Assembly (NCBI RefSeq): GCF_001601825.1
Contig: NZ_LUJK01000029.1
Coordinates: forward strand, 1-40,301
Source: Limnobacter sp. CACIAM 66H1
Lineage (GTDB): Bacteria; Pseudomonadota; Gammaproteobacteria; Burkholderiales; Burkholderiaceae_B
Direction: 5' to 3'
DNA length: 40,301 nt
Part shown: piece by piece, positions 16,415 to 24,579 of the stretch
Position numbering within the stretch: the first letter of the stretch is position 1
How the letters are laid out: every line of letters starts with the position of its first letter
Translations under genes and position numbers: made by a program
Notes under the pieces: generated by a model
Told to the model about the DNA's origin: nothing
The model's input: only the letters and a program-made list of their open reading frames with translations
Databases searched by the model: none

Positions 16415-16933
16415 CTAGTGGCTCTTTCGATGATCGGGTTGTTGCGCGGGCATGGTCATGGCCAGCTCTCGGATCATTCGCACTGTATCAATGTCCGCAG
16501 CGCGATAAGCCTGCTTCCGAATTTCGTCGACGTCGTGTGATGATACTTCGGGGCCACCGAGGCTGGCTGGTGTATCGCTGACCTGGTACTGAAACCGCAA
16601 CCAAAGTTCGCCTGACTCCGGTTCTTCAATTGAAATGGTTAATGTGCTGTCGCCACAAAACTGATTCGCTACAATGCGAGTTTCGGTGCGATCTTCTTCG
16701 ATCAGCTCGATGGTGTCTTCAATTTGAAAGGGGCCGTAATTCAGGACGCGCGCAAGCGTTGTGACATTGCCCTCTTGGCTCATTTGTATCACCTGCGCAT
16801 CTTCAAGGCCAAGTATGAAGCGGGTGGGTTTCCAGGCCCGTGCCACCAAGCCAAACCAGAGTTGTTGCCGTGTTAACCAGTCAATGCCAGGCAAGCTCGG
16901 GTCGTTGATCTGCACCAAATGTTCAAATTTCAT
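16415..16933 (-). CDS. DUF1857 (AtaL-like, SRPBCC fold) protein
   Basis: A 172-residue protein of the DUF1857/AtaL-like group of the SRPBCC (START-like) superfamily. It begins with the typical MKFEHLVQINDP and LTRQQLWFGLVARA and then alternating strands with RVLNYGPFQIEDTIEL. SRPBCC folds bind hydrophobic ligands in a deep pocket; no ligand is known to me for this family. ATG 16933 is chosen on the family N terminus; AGGA lies upstream on the minus strand. It diverges from the RidA gene with only 12 bp between starts, so their expression signals must overlap. Confidence 0.82.
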   Translation of the reverse strand: MKFEHLVQINDPSLPGIDWLTRQQLWFGLVARAWKPTRFILGLEDAQVIQMSQEGNVTTLARVLNYGPFQIEDTIELIEEDRTETRIVANQFCGDSTLTISIEEPESGELWLRFQYQVSDTPASLGGPEVSSHDVDEIRKQAYRAADIDTVRMIRELAMTMPAQQPDHRKSH

Positions 16934-16945
16934 GAAGGGGGTCCT

Positions 16946-17311
16946 GTGATACACAGACAAGGTACTACAAAACGCTACTCTGATTCCACAAGCTTCAACG
17001 GGGTGGTTTATTTGGTTGAGGTACCTTCCATGGAGGAGGGTGACATTCAGGCCCAAACCAGGGACCTTTTGGGTAGCCTTGAAGGCACTATGGCTGGCGC
17101 CGGGACTGACAAAAGCCATTTGTTGATGGTGCAGGTTTACCTCACCAACATGGCCCGCGATTACGATGGGTTCAATGCAGTGTGGGAGGCCTGGTTGCCC
17201 GAGGGTACGGCACCCTCACGCGCGTGCGTGGAAGCCAAAGGCTTGGCCAAGCCTGGCTGGAAGGTAGAGCTGGTTGTGACCGCAGCGGTAAATCAGACTT
17301 TACTGGCATAG
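16946..17311 (+). CDS. RidA (YjgF/YER057c) family protein
   Basis: A 121-residue RidA-superfamily protein; founders hydrolyse reactive enamines and imines made by PLP enzymes. The conserved arginine is in PSRACVEA and the conserved glutamate in KVELVVTAAV. The protein fits the family only from GTG 16946 (IHRQGTTKRYSD), with AAGGGGG at 16935-16941 as ribosome site. It resembles the YoaB-like branch more than canonical RidA. Its last 12 bases overlap the 3' end of the convergent kinase gene. Confidence 0.87.
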   Translation: MIHRQGTTKRYSDSTSFNGVVYLVEVPSMEEGDIQAQTRDLLGSLEGTMAGAGTDKSHLLMVQVYLTNMARDYDGFNAVWEAWLPEGTAPSRACVEAKGLAKPGWKVELVVTAAVNQTLLA

Positions 17312-19564
17312 CAGACGCAGGCGTTGTTGAAGCACTCGCAAGTTGGATTTCAGGTGTTCAATTGAATTGGCGGCGGGCAGCTGGTTTTGCATCAGCTGAA
17401 TTTCAAGCTGCTGGATAAAGTCTGCAAAAGCGAATTCGCCCACCAGTTTGCAGTGTCCCTTCAGTGTGTGCAGCGCTCGTTTGGCTTCTGGCAGGTTCTT
17501 GGCTGAAAGCTGTTTTTCGGCTTCATCTGAAAGTTGCGGAATTTCAGCCGCAATCATGTTGATGGTCGTTTTGAGCAATTCTTTGTCATGGTCAAAGTTT
17601 TGCATTGGAATAGGCGACACCTTGAATTTCAGGCGTGCCAGAACGGCTTCAATGTCACTGCGCTTGAATGGTTTTGAAATGTACTCACGCATGCCCGCCG
17701 ACATGCAAGCCTCACGGGTGTCGGCAATTGCATCTGCGGTTAGCCCAACAATCGGCAGGTTTTTGTGTTGCGGTTTGGCAAGAATTGCGCGGCATGCTTC
17801 AAGCCCGCCCATGTTGGGCATGTGCATGTCCATAAACACCAAATCAAAATTTTCCTGGTCCACGGCCTGCAGGGCGGCCAGGCCATCGTCTGCAAAGCGG
17901 TAAGAAATGCCAAGCTGGGTCAGCACATGCGAGATGAAAGTCTGGTTGACCATATTGTCTTCAGCCACTAACACACGCAAGCCTGTGGCGGCTTGCCCAA
18001 ACTCCGGCATGGCTGGATTGTTGTCTGAGGTCATGTCAACGGTTGGGGCTTCGCATTCAGTGGTTGTTTGTTGTTCAACTACAGGTAACTCTAGTGTAAA
18101 GCTGAATTCACTGCCAACACCTTCTTGGGACCAAAGATGTATTCGACTATTCATCAACTCCAGCAAACGTTGCGTGATGGTCAACCCCAGCCCGGTGCCG
18201 CCATACTTGCGCGCTGTACCCGGCTCTGCTTGAGAAAAGGCCTTGAAAATCTCGGTGTGGGCTGATTCTGAAATGCCCATTCCAGTGTCGCGCACCGCGA
18301 AATGAATTTTGCATCTGGATTGTGAATTTTTCTCAGATACCGGTCTCGCCGTGATTGTGAGACTGACCTGACCTCGCTCGGTAAACTTCAGGGCATTGCT
18401 CAACAGGTTATTCAACACTTGCATGATTCGAGGACAATCACCCAGCAAGCGGTCTGGAACGGCTGGGTCAATGTCCAGCACCGTGACCACGCTGGGTTTT
18501 GCATATGCACTGGAGACCATTTTTACCATGGCCTGCACGTTGAGTCGCAATTCAAAAGGTTGCGGGTCCATGTCAAGGCGGTTGGCGTCAATCTTTGAAA
18601 AATCCAGTATGTCGTTGACGACCCGCAGCAGGTGTTCGGCACTGAGCTGTATCAACTCCAGATTGCGTCGGGGTTTTTCTGCCAGTGCACTATTGCCCAA
18701 GGTAATTTCAGTCAGTCCCAGTATGCCGTTCAAGGGCGTTCTGATTTCGTGGCTCATATTGGCCACAAACTGGGATTTCAGGTCATTGGATTTGTCCGCT
18801 TTAAGTTTGGCTACCTCCAATGCACGGTTTTTCTTTTGAAGTGTGACCGACGCCCAATTGAGGGTACGGTGCAGCATGGCCAACTCGCGGGAGGTGGGAG
18901 AGGTGGCATGTTCAATACCCTGGTCTTTCACCATTCGCTGCGCAAAATCGGTGAGTGAATTCAATTCTTGAATTGTTTTGCGGATAAAAAGCCACAAGGC
19001 CAGAGCTGCTGGAAAAATCAGAATGACAGCCAGAAGAATGTTGCGTTCGATCAGTTCGGACTGACGGGTCTGGAGGGGTGTCAAATCATATTCCAGCACC
19101 ACATGGCCAATTGTGCGTCCGGATTCGATGGGTTCAATCACTGTCAGGTAGCGATCACTGCTGAATAGTTGTGTGCCCGAATCTCGCTTGGGCACACGCA
19201 ACCGGCCAACGTCATAACGGGGTGAGAGGTTGTGGGTTTTTGAATCGCGAAGAACCTGAGCCAATACTTTTCCCTCGGCGGAAACTACGGTGGCCGAATA
19301 AAGATCTTTGAAGCCGTTGGCCTTCAAGAGCAAGGTTTCAATAATGGCGAAGTCTTTTTCCAGCAAATGGCTGTTGCTAGAGACTGCCAGATTGAATGCG
19401 AGGGCTGTGGCTTGTTGATTGAATACACCTTGCAACTGGTTGCGCTGGGTTTTGGTGTTGAACCAGGTAAATGCCAGGGCAAGTGTCAAGACCAAACCAA
19501 TGCCCAGCACCAACAGTTTGGTGCCCAGGCTGGGATGCGTGATGGTATGGAAAGAGGGTTTCAA
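17300..19564 (-). CDS. Hybrid sensor histidine kinase with REC and HPt domains
   Basis: A 754-residue inner-membrane kinase. Helix 1 (about 13-35) and helix 2 (about 175-194) enclose a periplasmic sensor of some 140 residues. Then follow a HAMP-like linker, HisKA with His272 in SHEIRTPLNG, the ATPase domain (N-box around 386-390, DTGMG 426-430, GGTGLG 455-460), a receiver (Asp579, Lys631) and a C-terminal HPt domain with His699 (LHTLKGH). This is the layout of a BarA/TorS-type phosphorelay. Start is TTG 19564, overlapping the stop of the PhnD-like gene by four bases. No separate response regulator is in the window. Confidence 0.93.
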   Translation of the reverse strand: MKPSFHTITHPSLGTKLLVLGIGLVLTLALAFTWFNTKTQRNQLQGVFNQQATALAFNLAVSSNSHLLEKDFAIIETLLLKANGFKDLYSATVVSAEGKVLAQVLRDSKTHNLSPRYDVGRLRVPKRDSGTQLFSSDRYLTVIEPIESGRTIGHVVLEYDLTPLQTRQSELIERNILLAVILIFPAALALWLFIRKTIQELNSLTDFAQRMVKDQGIEHATSPTSRELAMLHRTLNWASVTLQKKNRALEVAKLKADKSNDLKSQFVANMSHEIRTPLNGILGLTEITLGNSALAEKPRRNLELIQLSAEHLLRVVNDILDFSKIDANRLDMDPQPFELRLNVQAMVKMVSSAYAKPSVVTVLDIDPAVPDRLLGDCPRIMQVLNNLLSNALKFTERGQVSLTITARPVSEKNSQSRCKIHFAVRDTGMGISESAHTEIFKAFSQAEPGTARKYGGTGLGLTITQRLLELMNSRIHLWSQEGVGSEFSFTLELPVVEQQTTTECEAPTVDMTSDNNPAMPEFGQAATGLRVLVAEDNMVNQTFISHVLTQLGISYRFADDGLAALQAVDQENFDLVFMDMHMPNMGGLEACRAILAKPQHKNLPIVGLTADAIADTREACMSAGMREYISKPFKRSDIEAVLARLKFKVSPIPMQNFDHDKELLKTTINMIAAEIPQLSDEAEKQLSAKNLPEAKRALHTLKGHCKLVGEFAFADFIQQLEIQLMQNQLPAANSIEHLKSNLRVLQQRLRLLCQ

Positions 19565-20418
19565 TTGGAAAGAAATGCCTCGAGACCAAGATTTTCCAGT
19601 GGCTTGTAATCTTTGGCGTAATCAGCCCGTACGGGGTTGGGAATTTGAATGTCCTCGCCCACCTGTTTGTGCGTTTTAATGTGTCCCAAGATGGCGGCTG
19701 TGATGGCCTCTCGAGTACCGGGATCCACACGTGGATGCGCTGCGATCGGATGGGGTGGTGCAGGAGGCGTTTCGTAAATTACCTTGATCCTTTGTTGAAG
19801 TTCGGGTGTTTCAGCCAGCAGGGTGGCATTGACCATGCCGCCGGCTTGCCCTTCGCCTCGCACTACGCCGCGAATGACGTTGGAGTGTGTTTTGACATAT
19901 TTGGTGGTGAACTCCAGACCTTTCTCGCGTTTCAGCAAGGCACGCATATACAGCGAAGCGCCGAACGCGTTGGGCGATGGAAACAGCAGGGTTTTACCGT
20001 TCAAATCACTGAGAGTCTTGATGCCGCCAGTTTCGCTGTCGGTTGAGGCAATCAGAATACCAGTCAAGGGTTTACTGTCACGTACCAGTGGAATATAGCC
20101 TTGTGCCTTTTTGGCCATCACCATGTGATAAGGGTTACAGTAGATCAGCTCCGCTTGCCCAGCCTTGAATTGGTTTTCAAACTCCGTGATGTCCTTGGCG
20201 AAAACAAGCTCAATTGGAGGAAGACCGTCTTTTTGCAATCCATCCAGCAATTTGCTCCATGTCGCATGAATTTCAGTGGCTGGAAATTGTGGTACCACAA
20301 GAAGACGAAGGGCTGAATTCTTGTCGGCGCTGTGCGCCAGTGGCCAGCCAATCAATCCAAACAATGTGACAATACAGGTCAATATTGTGCGAATACTTGA
20401 CGCAGTGAAAGTGGGCAT
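19561..20418 (-). CDS. PhnD-like periplasmic binding protein, likely sensor partner
   Basis: A 285-residue protein of the phosphate/phosphite/phosphonate-binding PhnD-like family. A hydrophobic signal segment lies at about residues 10-25 (ending AHSA). The core has the usual YCNPYHMV, LNGKTLLFPSPNAFGAS and THSNVIRGVVRGEGQAGGMVNA segments. No phnC/phnE permease or ATPase adjoins it; instead it overlaps a sensor kinase, so I infer that it binds a ligand and presents it to the kinase, as PhnD-like domains do in the tetrathionate sensor TtrS. ATG 20418 precedes the signal peptide; the leader is very AT-rich. Confidence 0.85.
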   Translation of the reverse strand: MPTFTASSIRTILTCIVTLFGLIGWPLAHSADKNSALRLLVVPQFPATEIHATWSKLLDGLQKDGLPPIELVFAKDITEFENQFKAGQAELIYCNPYHMVMAKKAQGYIPLVRDSKPLTGILIASTDSETGGIKTLSDLNGKTLLFPSPNAFGASLYMRALLKREKGLEFTTKYVKTHSNVIRGVVRGEGQAGGMVNATLLAETPELQQRIKVIYETPPAPPHPIAAHPRVDPGTREAITAAILGHIKTHKQVGEDIQIPNPVRADYAKDYKPLENLGLEAFLSN

Positions 20419-20521
20419 GATTTCAAATGTTAAATAATAGTCAATTAATATTTTAATATTTATCGGGTTCCTCAAATCATGAAAACAAGCATTGATTTAC
20501 CCTGTATTTCAAAGGTGTTGA

Positions 20522-21358
20522 ATGGTGAAGCCCGTGTTGCATGAATCGTCCCTTGCGGTCGGTGTGTTTGATTCGGGCGTCGGTGGCTTGTCGGTCCTCA
20601 AAGAGATGTTGAATCACTTGCCAGCTGAACATTTTCAGTTCGTGGCCGATGAGCGTTATTTGCCGTATGGCGACAAGCCCCAACACGAGATTACCGACCG
20701 GGTATTGACTCTGTCCAACTGGTTGCGAAATCAAGGTTGCAAAGCCATGGTGATGGCCTGCAACACGGCAACGGCAGCGGGTGCCAACCAAGCCCGGGCG
20801 GTCCACGCGAATTGGCCCATTGTGGGCATTGAGCCTGCTGTCAAGCCTGCCAGTATGCTGACTAAAACAGGTGTGGTCGGTATTTTGGCGACCACCAACA
20901 CCGTAGCCAGTGAACGGTTTAAGGCCTTGGTTGAAAGGTTTGACCCCATGGCCAAGGTGATTGCCCACCCTTGCCCCGGCCTGGTTGAGTTGATTGAGCG
21001 ATCGCCCATGCCAGAAGATGCGATTGAGGCTTTGTTAAAACCTGTGGTTGCCGAGCTACTTCAAAAACAGGCCGATGTCATTGTGCTGGGTTGCACACAC
21101 TACCCCTTTGTTGCACATCTCATCTCCAGACTTGCTGGTCCCGGTGTGGCGGTGATTGAAACAGGCTTGGCAGTGGCCAAACAACTGAAAACGCGCCTGG
21201 AGAGTGAAAACCTGTTGAATGTGGGCAATGAACATCTGCCATCGATTGAGCGCGTGAGTTTTTTCACCACGGGTCAACCAGAGGCTTTCAAATCAAAGTT
21301 GGTGAATTTGTTGGGCACCGCTTGGTGCAATGCCCAGGTGCAGCAATTGGATGTTTAA
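20522..21358 (+). CDS. murI: Glutamate racemase
   Basis: A 278-residue racemase that makes D-glutamate for peptidoglycan. Motifs are VFDSGVGGLSV (Asp17-Ser18), MACNTATAA with catalytic Cys80, and LGCTHYPF with the second catalytic cysteine. AAAGGTG just before ATG 20522 serves as ribosome site. It diverges from the PhnD-like gene and converges on ksgA with 8 bp between stops. Confidence 0.96.
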   Translation: MVKPVLHESSLAVGVFDSGVGGLSVLKEMLNHLPAEHFQFVADERYLPYGDKPQHEITDRVLTLSNWLRNQGCKAMVMACNTATAAGANQARAVHANWPIVGIEPAVKPASMLTKTGVVGILATTNTVASERFKALVERFDPMAKVIAHPCPGLVELIERSPMPEDAIEALLKPVVAELLQKQADVIVLGCTHYPFVAHLISRLAGPGVAVIETGLAVAKQLKTRLESENLLNVGNEHLPSIERVSFFTTGQPEAFKSKLVNLLGTAWCNAQVQQLDV

Positions 21359-21366
21359 CTGCAGTC

Positions 21367-22137
21367 TTAACTGGCCGCCAACATTTTTGCTACTTGAACG
21401 AATTGCTCAGGCGCAATTTCTTCGGCGCGCGCAGTCAGTGAAATGCCTGCTTTTTCTGCAATGTGCTGGGGCACGACATCGGCCCAGGTGTTGCGCAACA
21501 TTTTTCGACGCTGTGAAAATGCGGTGCTGACGACACGGCTGAAAATCTCGCCTGGAATGGCAGCGCGTTCTTGGGCCTTTTTGGGTACCATTCGAACGAT
21601 CGCAGACATCACACGAGGTGGTGGATCGAAGCATTCAGGCGGCACATCAAACAAATGATCCATGTCGTAATACGCCTGCAACATCACTGATAACCTGCCG
21701 TAGTCGCTTGTTTTCGGTGCGGCTACCATGCGGTCAATCACTTCCTTTTGCAGCATGAAGTGCTGATCAATCACCCTGTCTGCAACATCAAGCAAAGCGA
21801 ATAAAATGGGCGAGGAGATGTTGTAAGGCAGGTTGCCTACCACCCGAAAAGGCGCGGGGAGTTGTCCAAAGTCAAATTTCAACACATCCACTTCGTGAAC
21901 CGTGAGCTTGTCTTTCCAGCCACCGGTTCGAAGCTTCTCTGCCAGGTCCCGGTCAATTTCAATCACCTGCAGGTGATCGACTGCTTTGAGCAACCAGAAG
22001 GTCAGTGCGCCCAAACCGGGCCCAATTTCAACCAGTGTGTCGTTCGCGCGCGGTCGCATCTCGCCGATCAGATTGGACAACACACTTTGATCAGTCAAAA
22101 AGTGTTGCCCAAATCGTTTTTTTGCTTGGTGTTTCAT
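21367..22137 (-). CDS. rsmA: 16S rRNA dimethyladenosine transferase RsmA (KsgA)
   Basis: A 256-residue methyltransferase that dimethylates A1518 and A1519 of 16S rRNA late in 30S assembly. It has RFGQHFLTD at the N terminus, the SAM motif EIGPGLGALT and the NLPYNIS active-site motif. ATG 22137 overlaps the pdxA stop (ATGA). The neighbours give the conserved lptD-surA-pdxA-ksgA order known from E. coli; the apaG-apaH pair that follows there is absent. Confidence 0.96.
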   Translation of the reverse strand: MKHQAKKRFGQHFLTDQSVLSNLIGEMRPRANDTLVEIGPGLGALTFWLLKAVDHLQVIEIDRDLAEKLRTGGWKDKLTVHEVDVLKFDFGQLPAPFRVVGNLPYNISSPILFALLDVADRVIDQHFMLQKEVIDRMVAAPKTSDYGRLSVMLQAYYDMDHLFDVPPECFDPPPRVMSAIVRMVPKKAQERAAIPGEIFSRVVSTAFSQRRKMLRNTWADVVPQHIAEKAGISLTARAEEIAPEQFVQVAKMLAAS

Positions 22138-23156
22138 TGCGCGTTCCTGCGGCATAGGTCCATATGGTGCGCGCATTCTACCGCTTCACTCAGGCTGCCA
22201 GCATCCATGTTGCGGCTACCAGCCAGGTCAAGTGCAGTGCCGTGGTCCACTGAGGTCCGCACAATGGGTAAGCCCAGTGAAATATTGACTCCCTGACCAA
22301 AACTTGCATGTTTCAGCACCGGCAACCCCTGGTCGTGAAACATGGCCAAGACTGCGTCGCTGTTTTTCAGGTATTTGGGCTGAAACAAGGTGTCTGCTGG
22401 AAACGGTCCCTGTACATCATGCCCCTTGGCTTGAAAAGCCTGGATGGTTGGCATGATGGTGTCTATTTCCTCGCGCCCCAGGTCGCCTGATTCACCTGCG
22501 TGGGGATTCAGTCCTGTCACCAGAATTCGCGGTTTTGGTAAACCCCAGTAAAGGCTCAAGTCGTGCAGCATGATTTCCAGCGTGCGAGTAAGGCTGTTAC
22601 GGGTAATTGCCGCGGACACACTGCTCAGAGGAATGTGTGTGGTGGCCAGTGCCACTTTCATGTTGCCACCAGTCAGCATCATGACAACATCACGTTGGCC
22701 ACAGCGTTGCGCCAGGTATTCGGTGTGCCCCATGAAACCGGGCCAGTAGGGGCTGATTGCTGATTTTTGAATGGGCGCCGTTACCATGGCGGCTGCGGTA
22801 CCATTCAGGCATGCATCGCAGGCCAGGTCGAGCAGACCCAGCACATAGGGCGCATTGGCCGGGTTGGGTTGGCCCGTGATACAGGGGCTTGAAAGAGTGT
22901 GATTGAGCAGAAAGTATCCGTGTGGCCCGGTATCGCTTGTTTCAACGTCCTGCAGCGAGTTGATTCGCTGCCATGTCGGTTGGATGCCCGCATGACTGGC
23001 CCTGGTCTCCAGCAGATCTGAGTCACCGAGAATGACCAATGAGCGTTTCAGCCGATTCGCCTGGTTTGATTCAGCCAGCAAAGCGCACAATTCTGGCCCG
23101 ATCCCCGCGGGTTCACCGCTGGTGACGAGGATCGGGAGATTTGCAGCCCAGCTCAT
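22134..23156 (-). CDS. pdxA: 4-hydroxythreonine-4-phosphate dehydrogenase
   Basis: A 340-residue NAD-dependent enzyme of pyridoxal 5'-phosphate synthesis. TSGEPAGIGPE opens the protein; metal-binding histidines are in GHTEYLAQRCG, FHDQGLPVLKH and the RTSVDHGTALDLAG motif. ATG 23156 is chosen on the family N terminus; the open frame further upstream runs through surA. It lies 10 bp after the surA stop. Confidence 0.95.
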   Translation of the reverse strand: MSWAANLPILVTSGEPAGIGPELCALLAESNQANRLKRSLVILGDSDLLETRASHAGIQPTWQRINSLQDVETSDTGPHGYFLLNHTLSSPCITGQPNPANAPYVLGLLDLACDACLNGTAAAMVTAPIQKSAISPYWPGFMGHTEYLAQRCGQRDVVMMLTGGNMKVALATTHIPLSSVSAAITRNSLTRTLEIMLHDLSLYWGLPKPRILVTGLNPHAGESGDLGREEIDTIMPTIQAFQAKGHDVQGPFPADTLFQPKYLKNSDAVLAMFHDQGLPVLKHASFGQGVNISLGLPIVRTSVDHGTALDLAGSRNMDAGSLSEAVECAHHMDLCRRNAQ

Positions 23157-23166
23157 GCCTTGTACA

Positions 23167-24543
23167 TCAGAGGCGAATTTCGATGAATGTGGAGTCGCGC
23201 AGTTGGCGCAACCACTCCTGGTAGCTTTCCTCAGATTTGCTGGCTCGAATGGCTTGTCGAGCAGCCTGACGCTGGCGCTCTTCAGAGGCGGCCTGCTGAC
23301 GGCGCTCAACAACCTGAATGATGTGGAAACCAAACCGGCTCTGGAACACCGGGCTGACGCCTCCAATACCCAGTTGGTTCATCTCGCGTTCAAATTCTGG
23401 CACGGTGTCGCCCGGGTACAGCCAGCCTAAATCGCCACCCTTGGCTGCAGAGCCATCTTGGGAATAACGCTTGGCCAAAGCATCGAACGTCGCAGCCCCA
23501 CCTTGCAGCTGTTCCAGCGCGAAATTCAATCTGCGTTTCGCTTCGGCTTCGGTAATGTCGGGGCCTGGGCGAATCAGGATGTGTCGAGCGCGTGTCTGGG
23601 TCACCGGAGTGTTGTCCAGCGCCGCTCCACTTTCGCGCCGCTCAAGCACTTTCAGCACGTGAAAGCCGTTGGGACTGCGAATGGTTTGCACTGCGTTCAA
23701 TTGTGCCTTGGATAAAAACTCGGTGAACAGGGTGGGCACTGCATCAAAACCAGACCAACCCATTTGCCCAGTGCCGTCAATCGCCAACTCGGGATTGGCT
23801 TGCACAATGGTTTCTACCGTTTTTCCGTCCTTCAGGGCTTTTTCAATTGCTTCCACTTTGCTTCGCGCCTGGCTGAGCGTTGCACCACTGGCATCGCTGG
23901 GGGCTCTGACCAGAAGCTGCACCCAATTTACCTCGGGTTGATTGGCCGCTGCCCCGCCTTTGGTTCGGGCGGCGAGGTAATTTTGAATTTCGGCATCCGA
24001 CACCTGAATGCGGGCTTCCACTTCGCGTTCACGCAGGCGGCCCAAGGTGATCTCGCTGCGCACCTCTTCCCGGAATCGGGCGGGCGACACCCCTTCCTCC
24101 TGAAGGCGTGCCAGAAAGTCTTCGAGAGACAAGCCATTTTGATCTGCCACTCGGGCCATGGCCGCTTCAATTTGCGCTTCTTCAATTCGAATGCCCACTT
24201 CCTCTGCTTTCTGAAGCTGGGCTCGATCCATGACCATGCGATCAAGTACTTGTTTGCGCAATTCAATCCGATCGGGCAGAGGGGCGCCCCTGCGGCTCAT
24301 TTGGCGTTCAATCAGCGCGACCTGTCGGTTCAGTTCACTGCGGGTGATGATATCCGTGTTCACAACTGCAACGATGCCGTCGATCGCCGCCGCACTGGAA
24401 CCATTGCTGGCCCCGAGCTCTGAACTCAGCTTGCCCACCGGCAGGTTGGATGTTGGTGCCTTGATACCCTGCGCCTGCGCGTGACCGATGGCCGCAAGGG
24501 CGGAAATCGCGAATAACCAGTGTTGAATGTGCTTCATGTTCAT
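23167..24543 (-). CDS. surA: Periplasmic chaperone and peptidyl-prolyl isomerase SurA
   Basis: A 458-residue outer-membrane-protein chaperone. A signal peptide ends near AQAQG (about residue 25), followed by the SurA N domain, two parvulin domains (the first from about NWVQLLVRAPSD, the second from ARHILIRPGPD to RFGFHIIQVVERR) and a short C-terminal helix. It helps fold LptD, its operon neighbour. Two ATGs (24543 and 24537) are possible starts. The gap from lptD is 36 bp. Confidence 0.95.
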   Translation of the reverse strand: MNMKHIQHWLFAISALAAIGHAQAQGIKAPTSNLPVGKLSSELGASNGSSAAAIDGIVAVVNTDIITRSELNRQVALIERQMSRRGAPLPDRIELRKQVLDRMVMDRAQLQKAEEVGIRIEEAQIEAAMARVADQNGLSLEDFLARLQEEGVSPARFREEVRSEITLGRLREREVEARIQVSDAEIQNYLAARTKGGAAANQPEVNWVQLLVRAPSDASGATLSQARSKVEAIEKALKDGKTVETIVQANPELAIDGTGQMGWSGFDAVPTLFTEFLSKAQLNAVQTIRSPNGFHVLKVLERRESGAALDNTPVTQTRARHILIRPGPDITEAEAKRRLNFALEQLQGGAATFDALAKRYSQDGSAAKGGDLGWLYPGDTVPEFEREMNQLGIGGVSPVFQSRFGFHIIQVVERRQQAASEERQRQAARQAIRASKSEESYQEWLRQLRDSTFIEIRL

Positions 24544-24579
24544 AACTTATCGGGTGCTTGTTGGGTACTTAATGGGTGC

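Noticed and set aside
19561-20418. Phosphonate ABC transport system
   Set aside because: Only the binding protein is present; no phnC, phnE or C-P lyase gene adjoins it, and the coupled gene is a sensor kinase.
20419-20465. AT-rich, partly palindromic stretch as a promoter for the PhnD-like gene
   Set aside because: Several TTG and TAAAAT-like hexamers occur, but none has proper spacing, so no promoter is called.
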